DNA of 37,146 bases from Clostridia bacterium (GCA_024699005.1 JAILQN010000350.1:1-37146); one strand, 5' to 3'; positions 7,269 through 15,959 are shown, numbered from the stretch's first letter. A program made the numbers and translations. The notes: generated by a model not told the origin, from the sequence alone.

Positions 7269-8360
7269 ATGATGGATCGTACCTTTTTATATCTGAAATG
7301 GCAGGATGACGTCATCGGTCTGATCGATGAACAATACAATGTCAGGTTTTTAAGCCCGGCATATAATGACGTCGTATCCCTCTACACCTGCGGAAGGAAA
7401 GAATGGACCCGTGATGAATTTGTTTTATTCTTGTCCGAACGCGTTGTCAGCCGTGACAGGCGTGATATTGAGAAAATACTCTTCCGCTGCGGACATTCCC
7501 GGTATGATGTGATCAGGATCGCAGAGGTCACCCGCGGTATCCATCCCAAAGATCTTTTGTGGATAGCAAAAACGGAAAGTGAGCGGTTCACCGATGTGAT
7601 GACCGCCGTATTTGAATCGGTATTTTTGCAGAAGATCGATCTTATCGGGGACAGTGTCGATACCCCCGAGGGATATAATATAAAACGGTACGGTGTATAT
7701 GACGGAAAATACGGAATATATAAACAGCGGATCAGTCCCGTCGTCACAGATGTGGAATCAGAGATCGCCGTTTATGAACTTGCAAAGCGTATAGGCGTGC
7801 CGTGCTGCCCTGCTTACAGAGCGGGGGCGGATACGGTCTTCTCGGAGTTCCTCTACGACTTTTCAAATGAATATATCGTTCATTTCAGGCGCTTGTTCGA
7901 CGGAGCAAGAAGTGAAAATGAATATCAAAACCTTATAAACGTCCGTCCTCAGTATAAGGATGATATCATCAGGATGCTCATCCTTGATTTTATCACCCGC
8001 CAGGATGACCGTCATTTATCCAATATCGCCGTAAAGATTACGGCGACAGGGGAGGAGTTTTACCCGCTTTATGATAACGGCCGCAGTCTGTTTTATGAGG
8101 ATACGCCGGAAACAGTCAGAAAAGCCTGTGAGGATATCCCCGGATATTCAACGACTTTCGGTATGGCGGGCACATATTTCGATCATCTTAAAGATATCGC
8201 CCGGGAAGGCACCGACTTTTTAGCTCTTGTTGACCTTGATATCGGTGATGATGAAATTTATGCGATCCTGAAGGATTCGGGATTCCGGGATTACAGGCTT
8301 GACGGAGCTGCCCGTTGGATAAGAGGGGCGACAGATATAATCAAAGGGATTTATTGTTAA
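7269..8360 (+). CDS. HipA/CtkA-like protein kinase, solitary
   Basis: The product is 363 residues. The C-terminal two thirds carry kinase landmarks of the HipA/CtkA group: an ATP-binding lysine in YGIYKQR (about 152), a helix with ESEIAVYELAKRIG, the catalytic D-R-H-x-x-N in ITRQDDRHLSN (about 247-252), and the metal-binding D-N in PLYDNGRSLF (269-270). The first 130 residues are an extra domain I do not recognise. Related proteins phosphorylate Ser/Thr on protein targets such as tRNA synthetases. No HipB-type antitoxin gene lies beside it, so a toxin role is not supported by context. The start could be ATG 7269 or 7272. Confidence 0.75.
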   Translation: MMDRTFLYLKWQDDVIGLIDEQYNVRFLSPAYNDVVSLYTCGRKEWTRDEFVLFLSERVVSRDRRDIEKILFRCGHSRYDVIRIAEVTRGIHPKDLLWIAKTESERFTDVMTAVFESVFLQKIDLIGDSVDTPEGYNIKRYGVYDGKYGIYKQRISPVVTDVESEIAVYELAKRIGVPCCPAYRAGADTVFSEFLYDFSNEYIVHFRRLFDGARSENEYQNLINVRPQYKDDIIRMLILDFITRQDDRHLSNIAVKITATGEEFYPLYDNGRSLFYEDTPETVRKACEDIPGYSTTFGMAGTYFDHLKDIAREGTDFLALVDLDIGDDEIYAILKDSGFRDYRLDGAARWIRGATDIIKGIYC

Positions 8361-8401
8361 AATATTATTCATACCAAGTCAACAATACAAAGGATATATC
8401 C

Positions 8402-9380
8402 ATGAGTATAATCATTTCGACCATTCCCGCTTCCGCCGCGGATATCAGGACCGGCGCGCTTGTGACCTTCGGTTCCTATCCGCAGACGAGTGTTATCGAT
8501 CCGTATTTGCTTGCCAAGCTTAATAACCTGTCTTTAACCTGGACATATTATGATTATTACTGCGACGGCAAACAGGAAAACTATATGAAATACGCCGACG
8601 TCACCCTTTCAGGCGAGCGCTACAGGGCAGTAACGTTTACACGGTGGGATCTGGGACATTATTCATCACGCCAAACATTTCAGAAGGACAACGGCTATGA
8701 ACCGGGTTAGATATACTGGTTCGAATTTAAGCCTATAGTCTGGCGCGTTCTGGACGCGAAAGAGGGGCTGCTGATGGCGGAGCATCTGATCGACAGCCAG
8801 CCGTTCCATAATTTTATTTACTTTAAACGACGAAAAAGCTTACGGCGATCAGAACTATACGCACTATGTCTCAAACTGGGCATATTCCAGTCTTCGCGCA
8901 TGGATGAACGATGATTTCTATAACACTGCATTTGACGCCGAAAAGAGCTGTATCAAAAACACTTCTCTGAAAACGCCTTCATTATACAGGTCCCCGGAAT
9001 GCGACGCCGATCCGACAAATGACAACGTATTTCTGTTGACCTGGGATGATATGGTGAATTTGTCATACGGTTTCGATCCTGAAACGAGCATCGGCTACAG
9101 AGGCCGCGGCACGGATTATGCCAGATGTCAGGGGTTGGAGGTAGATGATCTCCGCGACTTGTCGTATTGGAGACTGCGCACTCCATTGGATTACTTTTCT
9201 ACAAATTATGTCCACAGCTTAGGCTGCATCGACAGAAGCAACAGTGTCTCGCCCAAATGCGCAACTTTTGGTATTCGTCCCGCTTTGTATGTTAATCTTC
9301 AATCTGCAATCTCTCAATCATTAATCAAAAAAACGGACAGTTCGGGGACTTGTTGTAAACGGTCCGTCTGGAACGGATAA
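8402..9380 (+). pseudogene. Decayed DUF6273 gene (paralogue of 10543-11769)
   Basis: The translation parallels the intact neighbour almost throughout: TGALVTFGSYPQT, NGYEPG, VWRVLD, LIDSQPFHN, SNWAYSSLRAW, NDDFYNTAFDAEK, YWRLRTP and FGIRPAL. It has a TAG stop at 8708-8710 where the neighbour has Tyr, and a frameshift between about 8820 and 8830. The signal peptide is cut to a short MSIIISTIPASA, and the dockerin end is missing. A ribosome binding site AAAGGA precedes ATG 8402. Two separate lesions make sequencing error an unlikely explanation. The original product would have been a secreted DUF6273 protein. Confidence 0.85.
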
Positions 9381-9606
9381 ACTTTCGGGTGATACCGTTT
9401 AATGTAAAGACAATGATATTGGTACGAACGTATCTTACAAAAAGAAAAGTATACCGGTAAAGTGAAAAAAGACTGGTTCTGTCTCGGTTCCGGCAAATAT
9501 GTCAGGTATATATCCTATAATCAGGAACCCCCTACCTTTTGCCCTGATTTTTGATCGGTATTGTTTAAATGCTTTTTTTCGTCTTTTGATATTTTCAGGA
9601 AAAATC

Positions 9607-9635
9607 TTGATATCATTATATTTATTTGTTATATT
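9607..9635 (+). promoter_or_regulatory. Promoter of the SH3 lipoprotein gene
   Basis: TTGATA (9607-9612), 17 bases, TATATT (9630-9635). Confidence 0.6.
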
Positions 9636-9666
9636 GTTTGTGATTTATATGACAGGGGGATTTTCA

Positions 9667-10470
9667 ATGAAAAAACTGGCAGCGATATTATTGACAGCCT
9701 GTATCTTATTATGCTTCGCAGCCTGCGGAAAAACGGGGGATAATGACAGAGGCAATAAAGCACAAAGTTCGGAGAATGATCCCGGGCAGATCACGGACGC
9801 GGTATCCGGCTATCCTGCGGAACAGACCGTCGGTCAGACGAACGTACAGGCAGTCGGAGAGACCGCGACCGTCGTTCCCGCAGCTGAGGAACGCAAAACA
9901 GATGAAGGCGCTACTGCGCGGAAGGAAGAAGAAAATACCACAGCCGCATCCTCCGGAGCCGGGGCAGAAACCACGGCCGCAGATGCCGGCGATACTGCTT
10001 CATTGGGGAAGTATACGGTCACTGCTTCTGCAAAGAACATAATCATGTATCAGGATGACAGCGCTTCCAGGATATTAGCGACAATTCCGTACGGTAAAGT
10101 CATCACCGTGACCGAGATAAGCAACGGTTTCGCCAGAACCAGCTACAAAGATAACACCGGCTGGGTCAGCATGGAAGATATCACATACACTCCCGACGCT
10201 GCGGATCAGACCGAGCCCTCCGGCGATTACGACAATTACAACGAGTATCCCGCCGGCACGTACGAGGTGGTGGATGCTCCCAGTGTCAACATCCGGTCCG
10301 CTCCCGATACTTCCGACGAAGAAAATATCGTCGGCAAGGTTTACAGGGGAGAACAGTATGAGCTTTCCGTTTTCGACGGCGAGTGGGCGAAGATCACGCT
10401 GGAGGACAGAACTCAGGGCTGGGTATATATGGGTTATATGGAGTTCGTCGGGTGGCATACCGAAGAATGA
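9667..10470 (+). CDS. Lipoprotein with two bacterial SH3 domains
   Basis: The 267-residue product begins with a lipoprotein signal peptide ending in the lipobox FAAC (about residue 20). It would be lipid-anchored on the outer face of the membrane. A low-complexity Thr/Ala/Glu linker (about 25-115) leads to two SH3b-like repeats: one around YTVTASAKNIIMY...GWVSMEDI and one around APSVNIRSAPDTS...QGWVYMGY. SH3b domains commonly bind peptidoglycan. ATG 9667 follows AGGGGGA and begins the signal peptide exactly. It lies between the two DUF6273 copies, so it may belong to the same duplicated block. Confidence 0.82.
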   Translation: MKKLAAILLTACILLCFAACGKTGDNDRGNKAQSSENDPGQITDAVSGYPAEQTVGQTNVQAVGETATVVPAAEERKTDEGATARKEEENTTAASSGAGAETTAADAGDTASLGKYTVTASAKNIIMYQDDSASRILATIPYGKVITVTEISNGFARTSYKDNTGWVSMEDITYTPDAADQTEPSGDYDNYNEYPAGTYEVVDAPSVNIRSAPDTSDEENIVGKVYRGEQYELSVFDGEWAKITLEDRTQGWVYMGYMEFVGWHTEE

Positions 10471-10542
10471 CAGCCCCGGATCGTCTGTATCCGATCTCTT
10501 GACTCTGCAATCAACAATCAAAACCGAAAAGGAGACACTTCT

Positions 10543-11769
10543 ATGAAAAAACCTATTTCTTTATTTCTTTCAATCATTCTTCTCATCGGGGCGATTGCTG
10601 TTCCGTGCGCCGCTTTATCCGTTGAGGATCTCGACACAGGCACTCTTGTGACTTTCGGTTCTTATCCGCAGAGCCGGATAACGGATCCTTCGCTGCTTGA
10701 CAAACTCAATTCCCTGCCCCTTGAGTGGACGTTTTATAAATATTATGCGGACGGCAAACAGGAAAATTTCATGGAGTACGCCGATACGACATTTTCCGGC
10801 AACCGCTACAGGGCAGTCCGGTTCAGTAAATACAGACCGCGTTCATTCAACAGCGGCTTGTCGTATGATCAGCGCGACAACGGCTATGAGCCCGGTTATA
10901 CGTACTGGTTCATATATGAACCTCTGGTCTGGCGGGTGCTTGATCCTTCATCCGGGCTTATCATGTGTGAGAAACTGATCGACAGTCAGCCTTTCAATAA
11001 CGTTTACTATCACAATGATACAGACGGTGAGAATTACAGTGATAAAGATTATACGCATTTCGCTTCAAACTGGGCGTATTCTTCGCTGCGGGCATGGCTG
11101 AATGACGACTTCTATAACACCGCATTTGACGCGGAGAAGAATTGTATCGAAAAAACGGAACTTTCGTCGCCTTCGAGCATGGACAGGGTTTATGATGCCG
11201 GTTCGACCACAGATAAGGTTTTTCTGCTGTCGCGTTCGGACGTGATGAACGAGTCCTACGGCTTCAGCTCGTCCTCCAATAACGGCGAGGATACGAACCG
11301 CACAGCATTCGGCACGGATTACGCGAAGTGTCAGGGGCTGTTTGTGAGCACTGCAAGGGGGTATTATTACACAGGCGCGTCGTATTGGCGTCTGCGCACT
11401 CCCGGTTACCGCGACGGCGTCAGCACAGTCTACGTGGAAGGCTACGTCAGCTCCAGCACCACCGACGGGACCTACAGCCGGCATTACGGTATCCGGCCTG
11501 CATTGAAAGTCGATCTTGAATCTGCGATATCCGGATCACTGCTGAAAATCCGGGAGGAACTCAGTTCCGGCGATATCGACGGCAACGGTCAGATACTCGC
11601 CGACGACGCGCGGATTGCTCTGCGGGCTTCTGCACAGCTGGAGAAACTGAGCGCCGAACAGATACGCGCCGCGGATGTTGACGGCAACGGTCAGGTGCTC
11701 GCCGACGACGCAAGACAGATACTTCGGTTCTCGGCAAAACTGCAGCAGAAATTTGAAAAAGCGGTCTGA
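10543..11769 (+). CDS. Secreted DUF6273 protein with C-terminal dockerin-type repeats
   Basis: The 408-residue product has a signal peptide (about 1-25). A DUF6273-type domain follows, recognised by TLVTFGSYPQS near the start, SLRAWLNDDFYNTAF in the middle, and YWRLRTPGYRDG...YGIRPAL at the end. Residues 343-408 hold two dockerin type I-like calcium-binding repeats (GDIDGNGQILADDARIALR and ADVDGNGQVLADDARQILR). Dockerins usually dock enzymes onto cohesins of cellulosome-like complexes; no cohesin is in the window. The function of DUF6273 is not known to me. GGAGA lies nine bases before ATG 10543. A broken paralogue lies 2 kb upstream. Confidence 0.82.
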   Translation: MKKPISLFLSIILLIGAIAVPCAALSVEDLDTGTLVTFGSYPQSRITDPSLLDKLNSLPLEWTFYKYYADGKQENFMEYADTTFSGNRYRAVRFSKYRPRSFNSGLSYDQRDNGYEPGYTYWFIYEPLVWRVLDPSSGLIMCEKLIDSQPFNNVYYHNDTDGENYSDKDYTHFASNWAYSSLRAWLNDDFYNTAFDAEKNCIEKTELSSPSSMDRVYDAGSTTDKVFLLSRSDVMNESYGFSSSSNNGEDTNRTAFGTDYAKCQGLFVSTARGYYYTGASYWRLRTPGYRDGVSTVYVEGYVSSSTTDGTYSRHYGIRPALKVDLESAISGSLLKIREELSSGDIDGNGQILADDARIALRASAQLEKLSAEQIRAADVDGNGQVLADDARQILRFSAKLQQKFEKAV

Positions 11770-11795
11770 GCGTATATGGATTTTGCAAAAAACAC

Positions 11796-11832
11796 TTGAC
11801 GTCCGTTTTTGCGTACGCTATAATATGCATAT
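11796..11832 (+). promoter_or_regulatory. Promoter and candidate operator of yefM-yoeB
   Basis: TTGACG (11796-11801), 17 bases, TATAAT (11819-11824). The palindrome ATATGCATAT (11823-11832) overlaps the transcription start and is well placed for autorepression by the antitoxin, as in the known yefM-yoeB operon. Confidence 0.7.
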
Positions 11833-11855
11833 ACAGAATTGAGAGGTGAATGATC

Positions 11856-12107
11856 ATGACTTCCATCAACGTCACGCAGGCAAGAAGCAAGCTGTATCAG
11901 CTCATATCCGAGGTCAATATGAATTCCGAGCCGGTAACGCTGACAAATAATCGCGGAGGGAACTGCGTGCTTGTGAGCGAAAGCGATTGGCGTGCGATTC
12001 AGGAAACGCTGTATCTTAATTCCGTACCGGGAATGGCGGAAAGTATTCTTGAGGCGGATCGCGAAGCTGAAACGGGAAAGGTATACGATCCCGACGAGGA
12101 GTGGTGA
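11856..12107 (+). CDS. YefM/Phd-family antitoxin
   Basis: The 83-residue product has the Phd/YefM fold. The DNA-binding N-terminus INVTQARSKLYQLISEVN and the strand-loop EPVTLTNNRGGNCVLVSESDW are followed by a flexible C-terminal toxin-binding tail rich in acidic residues. It neutralises the downstream YoeB-like toxin and probably represses the operon. ATG 11856 has the better spacing to GAGGTG; ATG 11850 is possible. The gene is two bases from the toxin's likely TTG start. Confidence 0.9.
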   Translation: MTSINVTQARSKLYQLISEVNMNSEPVTLTNNRGGNCVLVSESDWRAIQETLYLNSVPGMAESILEADREAETGKVYDPDEEW

Positions 12108-12109
12108 TC

Positions 12110-12397
12110 TTGTATCTTATTCGGTTCAGCAAACAAGCGGAAAAAGACAAAAAACTGCTGAAATCTGCCGGGCTTGATAAAAAAACAAAGCAGCTGCTTG
12201 ATATTATCAGCAAAAATCCGCTTCAGAATCCTCCGCCCGTTGAGGCTTTGGTCGGAAATCTGAGCGGTTTTTATTCAAGACGGATCAATATTCAGCACAG
12301 GCTCGTTTACAGTATAAAATATGAAGCAACCGAATACCTTGGCGTCAAGTATGACGGGACCGTAAAGGTTGCCCGGATGTGGACGCATTACGAATGA
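12110..12397 (+). CDS. YoeB/Txe-family mRNA interferase toxin
   Basis: The 95-residue product is a RelE-superfamily toxin: RFSKQAEKDKKLL at the start, PVEALVGNLSGFYSRRINIQHRLVY in the core (shown here by GNLSGFYSRRI and HRLVY), and the hallmark WTHY at the end, which includes the His-Tyr used for ribosome-dependent mRNA cleavage. GAGGAG at 12096-12101 is correctly spaced for TTG 12110, while GTG 12101/12104 are too close. A TTG start right after the antitoxin stop would keep toxin synthesis low and coupled. Confidence 0.9.
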   Translation: MYLIRFSKQAEKDKKLLKSAGLDKKTKQLLDIISKNPLQNPPPVEALVGNLSGFYSRRINIQHRLVYSIKYEATEYLGVKYDGTVKVARMWTHYE

Positions 12398-12443
12398 ACC
12401 GATCGTCCGCGATCGGATCTAAAAAATCAAAACTCAAAACTGA

Positions 12444-12470
12444 TTGCACCTGCCCGTAAGGCAGGTGCAA
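12444..12470. terminator. Terminator between convergent yoeB and ispH-rpsA
   Basis: An 11-bp perfect stem (12444-12454 with 12460-12470, loop CGTAA). On the minus strand it is followed by a T-rich run (AGTTTTGAGTTTTGATTTTTT region), so it mainly serves the leftward operon. Confidence 0.75.
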
Positions 12471-12487
12471 TACTCTTGATTGACGGA

Positions 12488-14746
12488 TTACTCAAAATCC
12501 TCGTCTTCGGCTTCGGCTTCCTTCTTCTTGGCGGCGTCGCGCTTCTCCTGCTCGCGGGCGCGGGCGGCAAGCACGTCGATGTCGATAGCGCCGGTGAAGG
12601 AGTCGTTCTCGGCATCATCGTCATAATCTGCCTTGGCGGGAGCGGCCTCTTTGGGAAGAAGCTCCGCGATGGACAGGCTTATGCGCCTCTTCTCATCGTC
12701 GATCTTGGTGATCTTGACGTTGACGGTCTGGCCTACTGTAAGCTCGTCGGCAACGTTCTCTACCCTGTGATTGGCGATCTGGCTGATGTGGATAAGGCCG
12801 TCGATGTCGGGATCCATGATCCTTGCGAAAGCGCCGAAGGTCTGCAGCTTGACGATGGGCACCTCAATGGCGTCGCCCACGTGGAAGTTGCGTTTGAAGA
12901 CCTCCCAGGGGTTATCCTCATCTCTGCGGTGGGTGAAGGAGATCTTCTTCGCTTCGGGATCGAGCTTGATGATCCTGACGTAGAAGTCGTCGCCCTCTTT
13001 GCAGATCTCGCGGATAGCCGCCTCGTCCTTGACTCTGGACCAGGAAAGCTGAGACATGTGGCACAGACCCTGAATGCCGTATGCAACTTCAACGAAAACG
13101 CCGAATTTGCAGATGGAAACGACTTTGCCTGTGAACTCATCGCCGACTTTTGTGTCGGTCCAGAATTTCTCGGCCGCGGCCTTGCGCTGCTCCTGCTCGA
13201 CCTTTTTGATGGAACCTACAACACGGCGACGCTTCGGGTCGATGTCGAGGATCTTGAACTCCACATTCTTGTTGAGCAGTGTTTCAAGCTTGACACCGCG
13301 CTGTGCGGATGCCTGAGAGCCGGGGATGAAAACTCTGGTGCCCTTGTAGAAGATGATGACGCCTTTTTCAAGTACCTCGGAGACCATGCCTTCAAGGTTG
13401 GCGTTGTTTTCTTTCGCTTCTACTATGAGATCCCAGTTTGCGGCTGCGTCATAGCGCTTCTTGGAAAGCTGGATGGTGCCTTCCACGTCGTTGGTCTTCA
13501 TGATGATAAGGTCGAGAATGTCGCCCTCATGAACTTCCTTCGTGAAGTCTGCCGACGGATCATAGCTGTACTCGTCCGCGGAAACGATACCGGTCTGCTT
13601 CCTTCCCACGTCAACCTGGATCTCGGTGGGGGTCACACGCAGAACGATCCCCTTGACTTTCTGATCGGAATTGAGCGAACCCTGGGCGATGGAATCCTCG
13701 AACAGCTGAGCAAAGCTCTCTTCGCTCTCTGCTGCGTCTTCGACCGCTTCGGCGGGGGCTTCTGCAGCTTTCCCGACTGCTTCGACCGCTTCCTCGACTG
13801 CCGGCGCTTCCGCCGCTGCCGCTGTCATTTCTGCTGCTGCTGCTTCGGCCGCAACGACGGCCTGTCCTTCGGCCTCAGCTGCTACTGCCTCGTTGTTAAT
13901 GTTGTCGGACATAGATCTGATTACCTCCTTGATTATCCATGCCGGTGTGCTTGCACCTGCTGTTATACCGACGGTGCCGACTCCGCCGAAATCGATGCCC
14001 GAAAGCTCGTCGGCAGACTCGATAAGGTAAGTTCTCGCATATTTCTCACATACGTTTTTGAGCTTCTGCGTATTTGAACTTACTTTACCGCCGATTATGA
14101 GCATTATATCACAGGTCCTGGATAAATTGCAAGCGTCATTTTGCCTTTTTGAGGTGGCATCGCATATGGTATCGAAAATTTTCGCATTTGAACAATTTTC
14201 GGCGAGAATAGCCTTGCATTTTGTGAATTCATCAACATTGAATGTGGTCTGAGCCGTAACGATGATCTCCGTATCGGCCCCGAATTCACCGGAGTTCAGA
14301 ATGGAAATAAGCTCTTTCGCATCTGAGAATACAAAAGACCTGCCTTTTGCGTAGCTGCGGAAGCCTTTGACCTCCGGATGATCCTCGTTCCCCGCGATGA
14401 GCAGGACGTTGTCCGGCTCGGTGTTGTGCTCCACGATCAGCTTTATCTTGTTCACGAACGGACATGTCAGATCCGTTACCGTGACGCCGGCGGCTTCGAT
14501 CTTTTCCCTCTCCTCACGGGTTATGCCGTGGGCGCGGATAACAAGATGGCTGCCCGGGGGGACTTCGTCCGCCGACTGTACTATCGGTACGCCCCTGTCC
14601 TCCAGGCTTTTTATGTATTGCGGGTTATGGATCAGCGGCCCGAGAGTGCAGATGTGTTCGCCCGAGGCCAGCAGGTCTTCGACCTTGCTGACCGCCCGGT
14701 TCACGCCGAAGCAGAATCCGGCTGTAGGAGAGAGGATTATTTTCAT
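12488..14746 (-). CDS. IspH (HMB-PP reductase) fused to ribosomal protein S1
   Basis: The 752-residue product has two parts. Residues 1-280 are IspH/LytB, the last enzyme of the MEP isoprenoid pathway. Its [4Fe-4S] cysteines are visible at C12 (GFCFGV), C95 (LTCPFV) and C195 (TICDATSKRQ), with the catalytic HPEV and TAQTT motifs. Residues 282-350 are an Ala/Glu-rich linker. About 360-700 are four S1 RNA-binding repeats (for example FGVFVEVAYGIQGLCHMSQL and FGAFARIMDPDIDGLIHISQ), with an acidic/basic tail. This fusion is known in Clostridia. The conserved MKIILSPTAGFCFG start is at 14746; no clear Shine-Dalgarno sequence precedes it. Confidence 0.93.
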   Translation of the reverse strand: MKIILSPTAGFCFGVNRAVSKVEDLLASGEHICTLGPLIHNPQYIKSLEDRGVPIVQSADEVPPGSHLVIRAHGITREEREKIEAAGVTVTDLTCPFVNKIKLIVEHNTEPDNVLLIAGNEDHPEVKGFRSYAKGRSFVFSDAKELISILNSGEFGADTEIIVTAQTTFNVDEFTKCKAILAENCSNAKIFDTICDATSKRQNDACNLSRTCDIMLIIGGKVSSNTQKLKNVCEKYARTYLIESADELSGIDFGGVGTVGITAGASTPAWIIKEVIRSMSDNINNEAVAAEAEGQAVVAAEAAAAEMTAAAAEAPAVEEAVEAVGKAAEAPAEAVEDAAESEESFAQLFEDSIAQGSLNSDQKVKGIVLRVTPTEIQVDVGRKQTGIVSADEYSYDPSADFTKEVHEGDILDLIIMKTNDVEGTIQLSKKRYDAAANWDLIVEAKENNANLEGMVSEVLEKGVIIFYKGTRVFIPGSQASAQRGVKLETLLNKNVEFKILDIDPKRRRVVGSIKKVEQEQRKAAAEKFWTDTKVGDEFTGKVVSICKFGVFVEVAYGIQGLCHMSQLSWSRVKDEAAIREICKEGDDFYVRIIKLDPEAKKISFTHRRDEDNPWEVFKRNFHVGDAIEVPIVKLQTFGAFARIMDPDIDGLIHISQIANHRVENVADELTVGQTVNVKITKIDDEKRRISLSIAELLPKEAAPAKADYDDDAENDSFTGAIDIDVLAARAREQEKRDAAKKKEAEAEDEDFE

Positions 14747-14815
14747 ATTTAATGAATACTGAAAAATGAATAATAGCGGTTCATTTTTGCGGAGCAAAAA
14801 TGATCTGATCAGCCG
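14747..14815. repeat. Dispersed-repeat-like spacer upstream of ispH
   Basis: The 104-base gap between cmk and ispH contains AATGAATACTGAA (14753-14765), also found twice in inverted orientation at 30309-30360. It also contains a small hairpin CATTTTTGC-GGA-GCAAAAATG. These look like parts of a dispersed intergenic repeat. Confidence 0.5.
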
Positions 14816-14850
14816 CTTGCGCGGCAATGGTCAATACGATCGAAAACCTT

Positions 14851-15555
14851 TTAATCCGGAAGCTGACAGCCGATTTTTGAAATAATGAAGTTGACCACTT
14901 CGTCTATCGTCATATAACTGGAGTCGATAAGGATCGCATCGTCGGCCTGCTTCAGCGGGGCGGTCTCCCTGTGGGAATCCTGGTAGTCGCGCTTGACGAT
15001 GTCGGCGAGAGTCTCTTCATAGTTGACTTCCATCCCTTTTTCGAGCAGCTCTTTTACCCTGCGCTGCGCCCTGACTTCGGCGGACGCAGTCAGGAAAAAC
15101 TTATACTGCGCGTCGGGCAGGATGACCGTGCCTATATCCCGTCCGTCCATGATGACGTTGTTGTTCCCCGCAAGTTCCCTCTGCAGGTCCAGAAGCCGCT
15201 CTCTTACCGCGGGCACGGCGGATACGTCGGACGCAGCCATCGAAGCGGCCGGAGTGCGGATCTCTTCGGAAACGTCGTCGTCGCCCAGGAATACCCTCTG
15301 AGCTCCGTCAACGTATTTCAGTGAAACGTCCGCATAGGGCAGTACGCTCTCGACCGCTGCCCGATCCTTTGTGTCGACTCCGCGGCGCATGGCGCACACT
15401 CCTATGGTCCGGTACAGCGCGCCTGTATCTACATATATGTAGCCGAGTTTCGCGGCGCAAGCCTTTGCTATCGTGCTTTTGCCCGCTCCGGACGGGCCGT
15501 CTATAGCAATGTTGATCGTTTTCGCTGCTGTGATTTCTTGATCGTTGACAGGCAT
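14851..15555 (-). CDS. cmk: Cytidylate kinase
   Basis: A 234-residue nucleoside monophosphate kinase that phosphorylates CMP/dCMP with ATP. It shows the P-loop GPSGAGKSTIAK (about 19-30), VDTGALYRTIG, the family motif DGRDIGTVILP (about 137) and DSSYMTIDEVV near the C-terminus. ATG 15555 follows GAGGGGG. cmk next to ispH-rpsA is a conserved clostridial arrangement. It lies 13 bases after the MIF-like gene in a leftward operon. Confidence 0.95.
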   Translation of the reverse strand: MPVNDQEITAAKTINIAIDGPSGAGKSTIAKACAAKLGYIYVDTGALYRTIGVCAMRRGVDTKDRAAVESVLPYADVSLKYVDGAQRVFLGDDDVSEEIRTPAASMAASDVSAVPAVRERLLDLQRELAGNNNVIMDGRDIGTVILPDAQYKFFLTASAEVRAQRRVKELLEKGMEVNYEETLADIVKRDYQDSHRETAPLKQADDAILIDSSYMTIDEVVNFIISKIGCQLPD

Positions 15556-15568
15556 TTTGTTATCCCCC

Positions 15569-15910
15569 TCAGAAATTGGATCCGTTCCAGCCCCAGTCGT
15601 CGAGCGGATGATAGGTGACGTAGATGTTTTCCGGCGGTATATCCAGCTTTTCGGCGTAAATATCGCAGATCTTTGCCGTCAGGCGTTCATAGTCTGCGCT
15701 TTTCGCGTTCCCCAGCAGGCTGACCTCTGCGTAAACTCCGCGTTCAAGCTTTTCGCCCGCCATCCACAGGTCGTAACCGTCCTGTATGCCGATCATGAGC
15801 CAGCGTTCGCTCTTGCCTAAGAGCGAGATCGCTTCACCGAGTTCGGATTTGATTTCTTCTTTCGTTTCCGGCTTTACCGGCACCGTGATTTTTGAATCGA
15901 TAAACGGCAT
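15569..15910 (-). CDS. MIF-like tautomerase (phenylpyruvate tautomerase-related)
   Basis: The 113-residue product has the size and landmarks of macrophage migration inhibitory factor. It begins Met-Pro-Phe, so Pro2 becomes the N-terminal catalytic base once Met is removed. It contains KSERWLMIGIQDG where MIF has its central strand, and ends DWGWNGSNF, close to the MIF ending NWGWNGSTF. Strong ribosome binding site GGAGGAAC four bases before ATG 15910. It sits between an aldose-epimerase-like gene and cmk. The likely activity is keto-enol tautomerisation of phenylpyruvate-like compounds; a host-directed role is speculation. There is no signal peptide. Confidence 0.88.
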   Translation of the reverse strand: MPFIDSKITVPVKPETKEEIKSELGEAISLLGKSERWLMIGIQDGYDLWMAGEKLERGVYAEVSLLGNAKSADYERLTAKICDIYAEKLDIPPENIYVTYHPLDDWGWNGSNF

Positions 15911-15959
15911 TTCTGTTCCTCCATTCGTCGGATAAATATGACTGTAATATTTTGCCTGA

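Noticed and set aside
8904..9380. Independent 158-codon gene
   Set aside because: It matches the central and C-terminal part of the DUF6273 paralogue in continuous alignment with the upstream piece, so it is the second fragment of a broken gene.
12476..14077. 533-codon plus-strand open frame
   Set aside because: It is the complement of the S1 repeats of ispH-rpsA; the apparent hydrophobic and Cys-rich runs come from the Ala/Glu linker codons.
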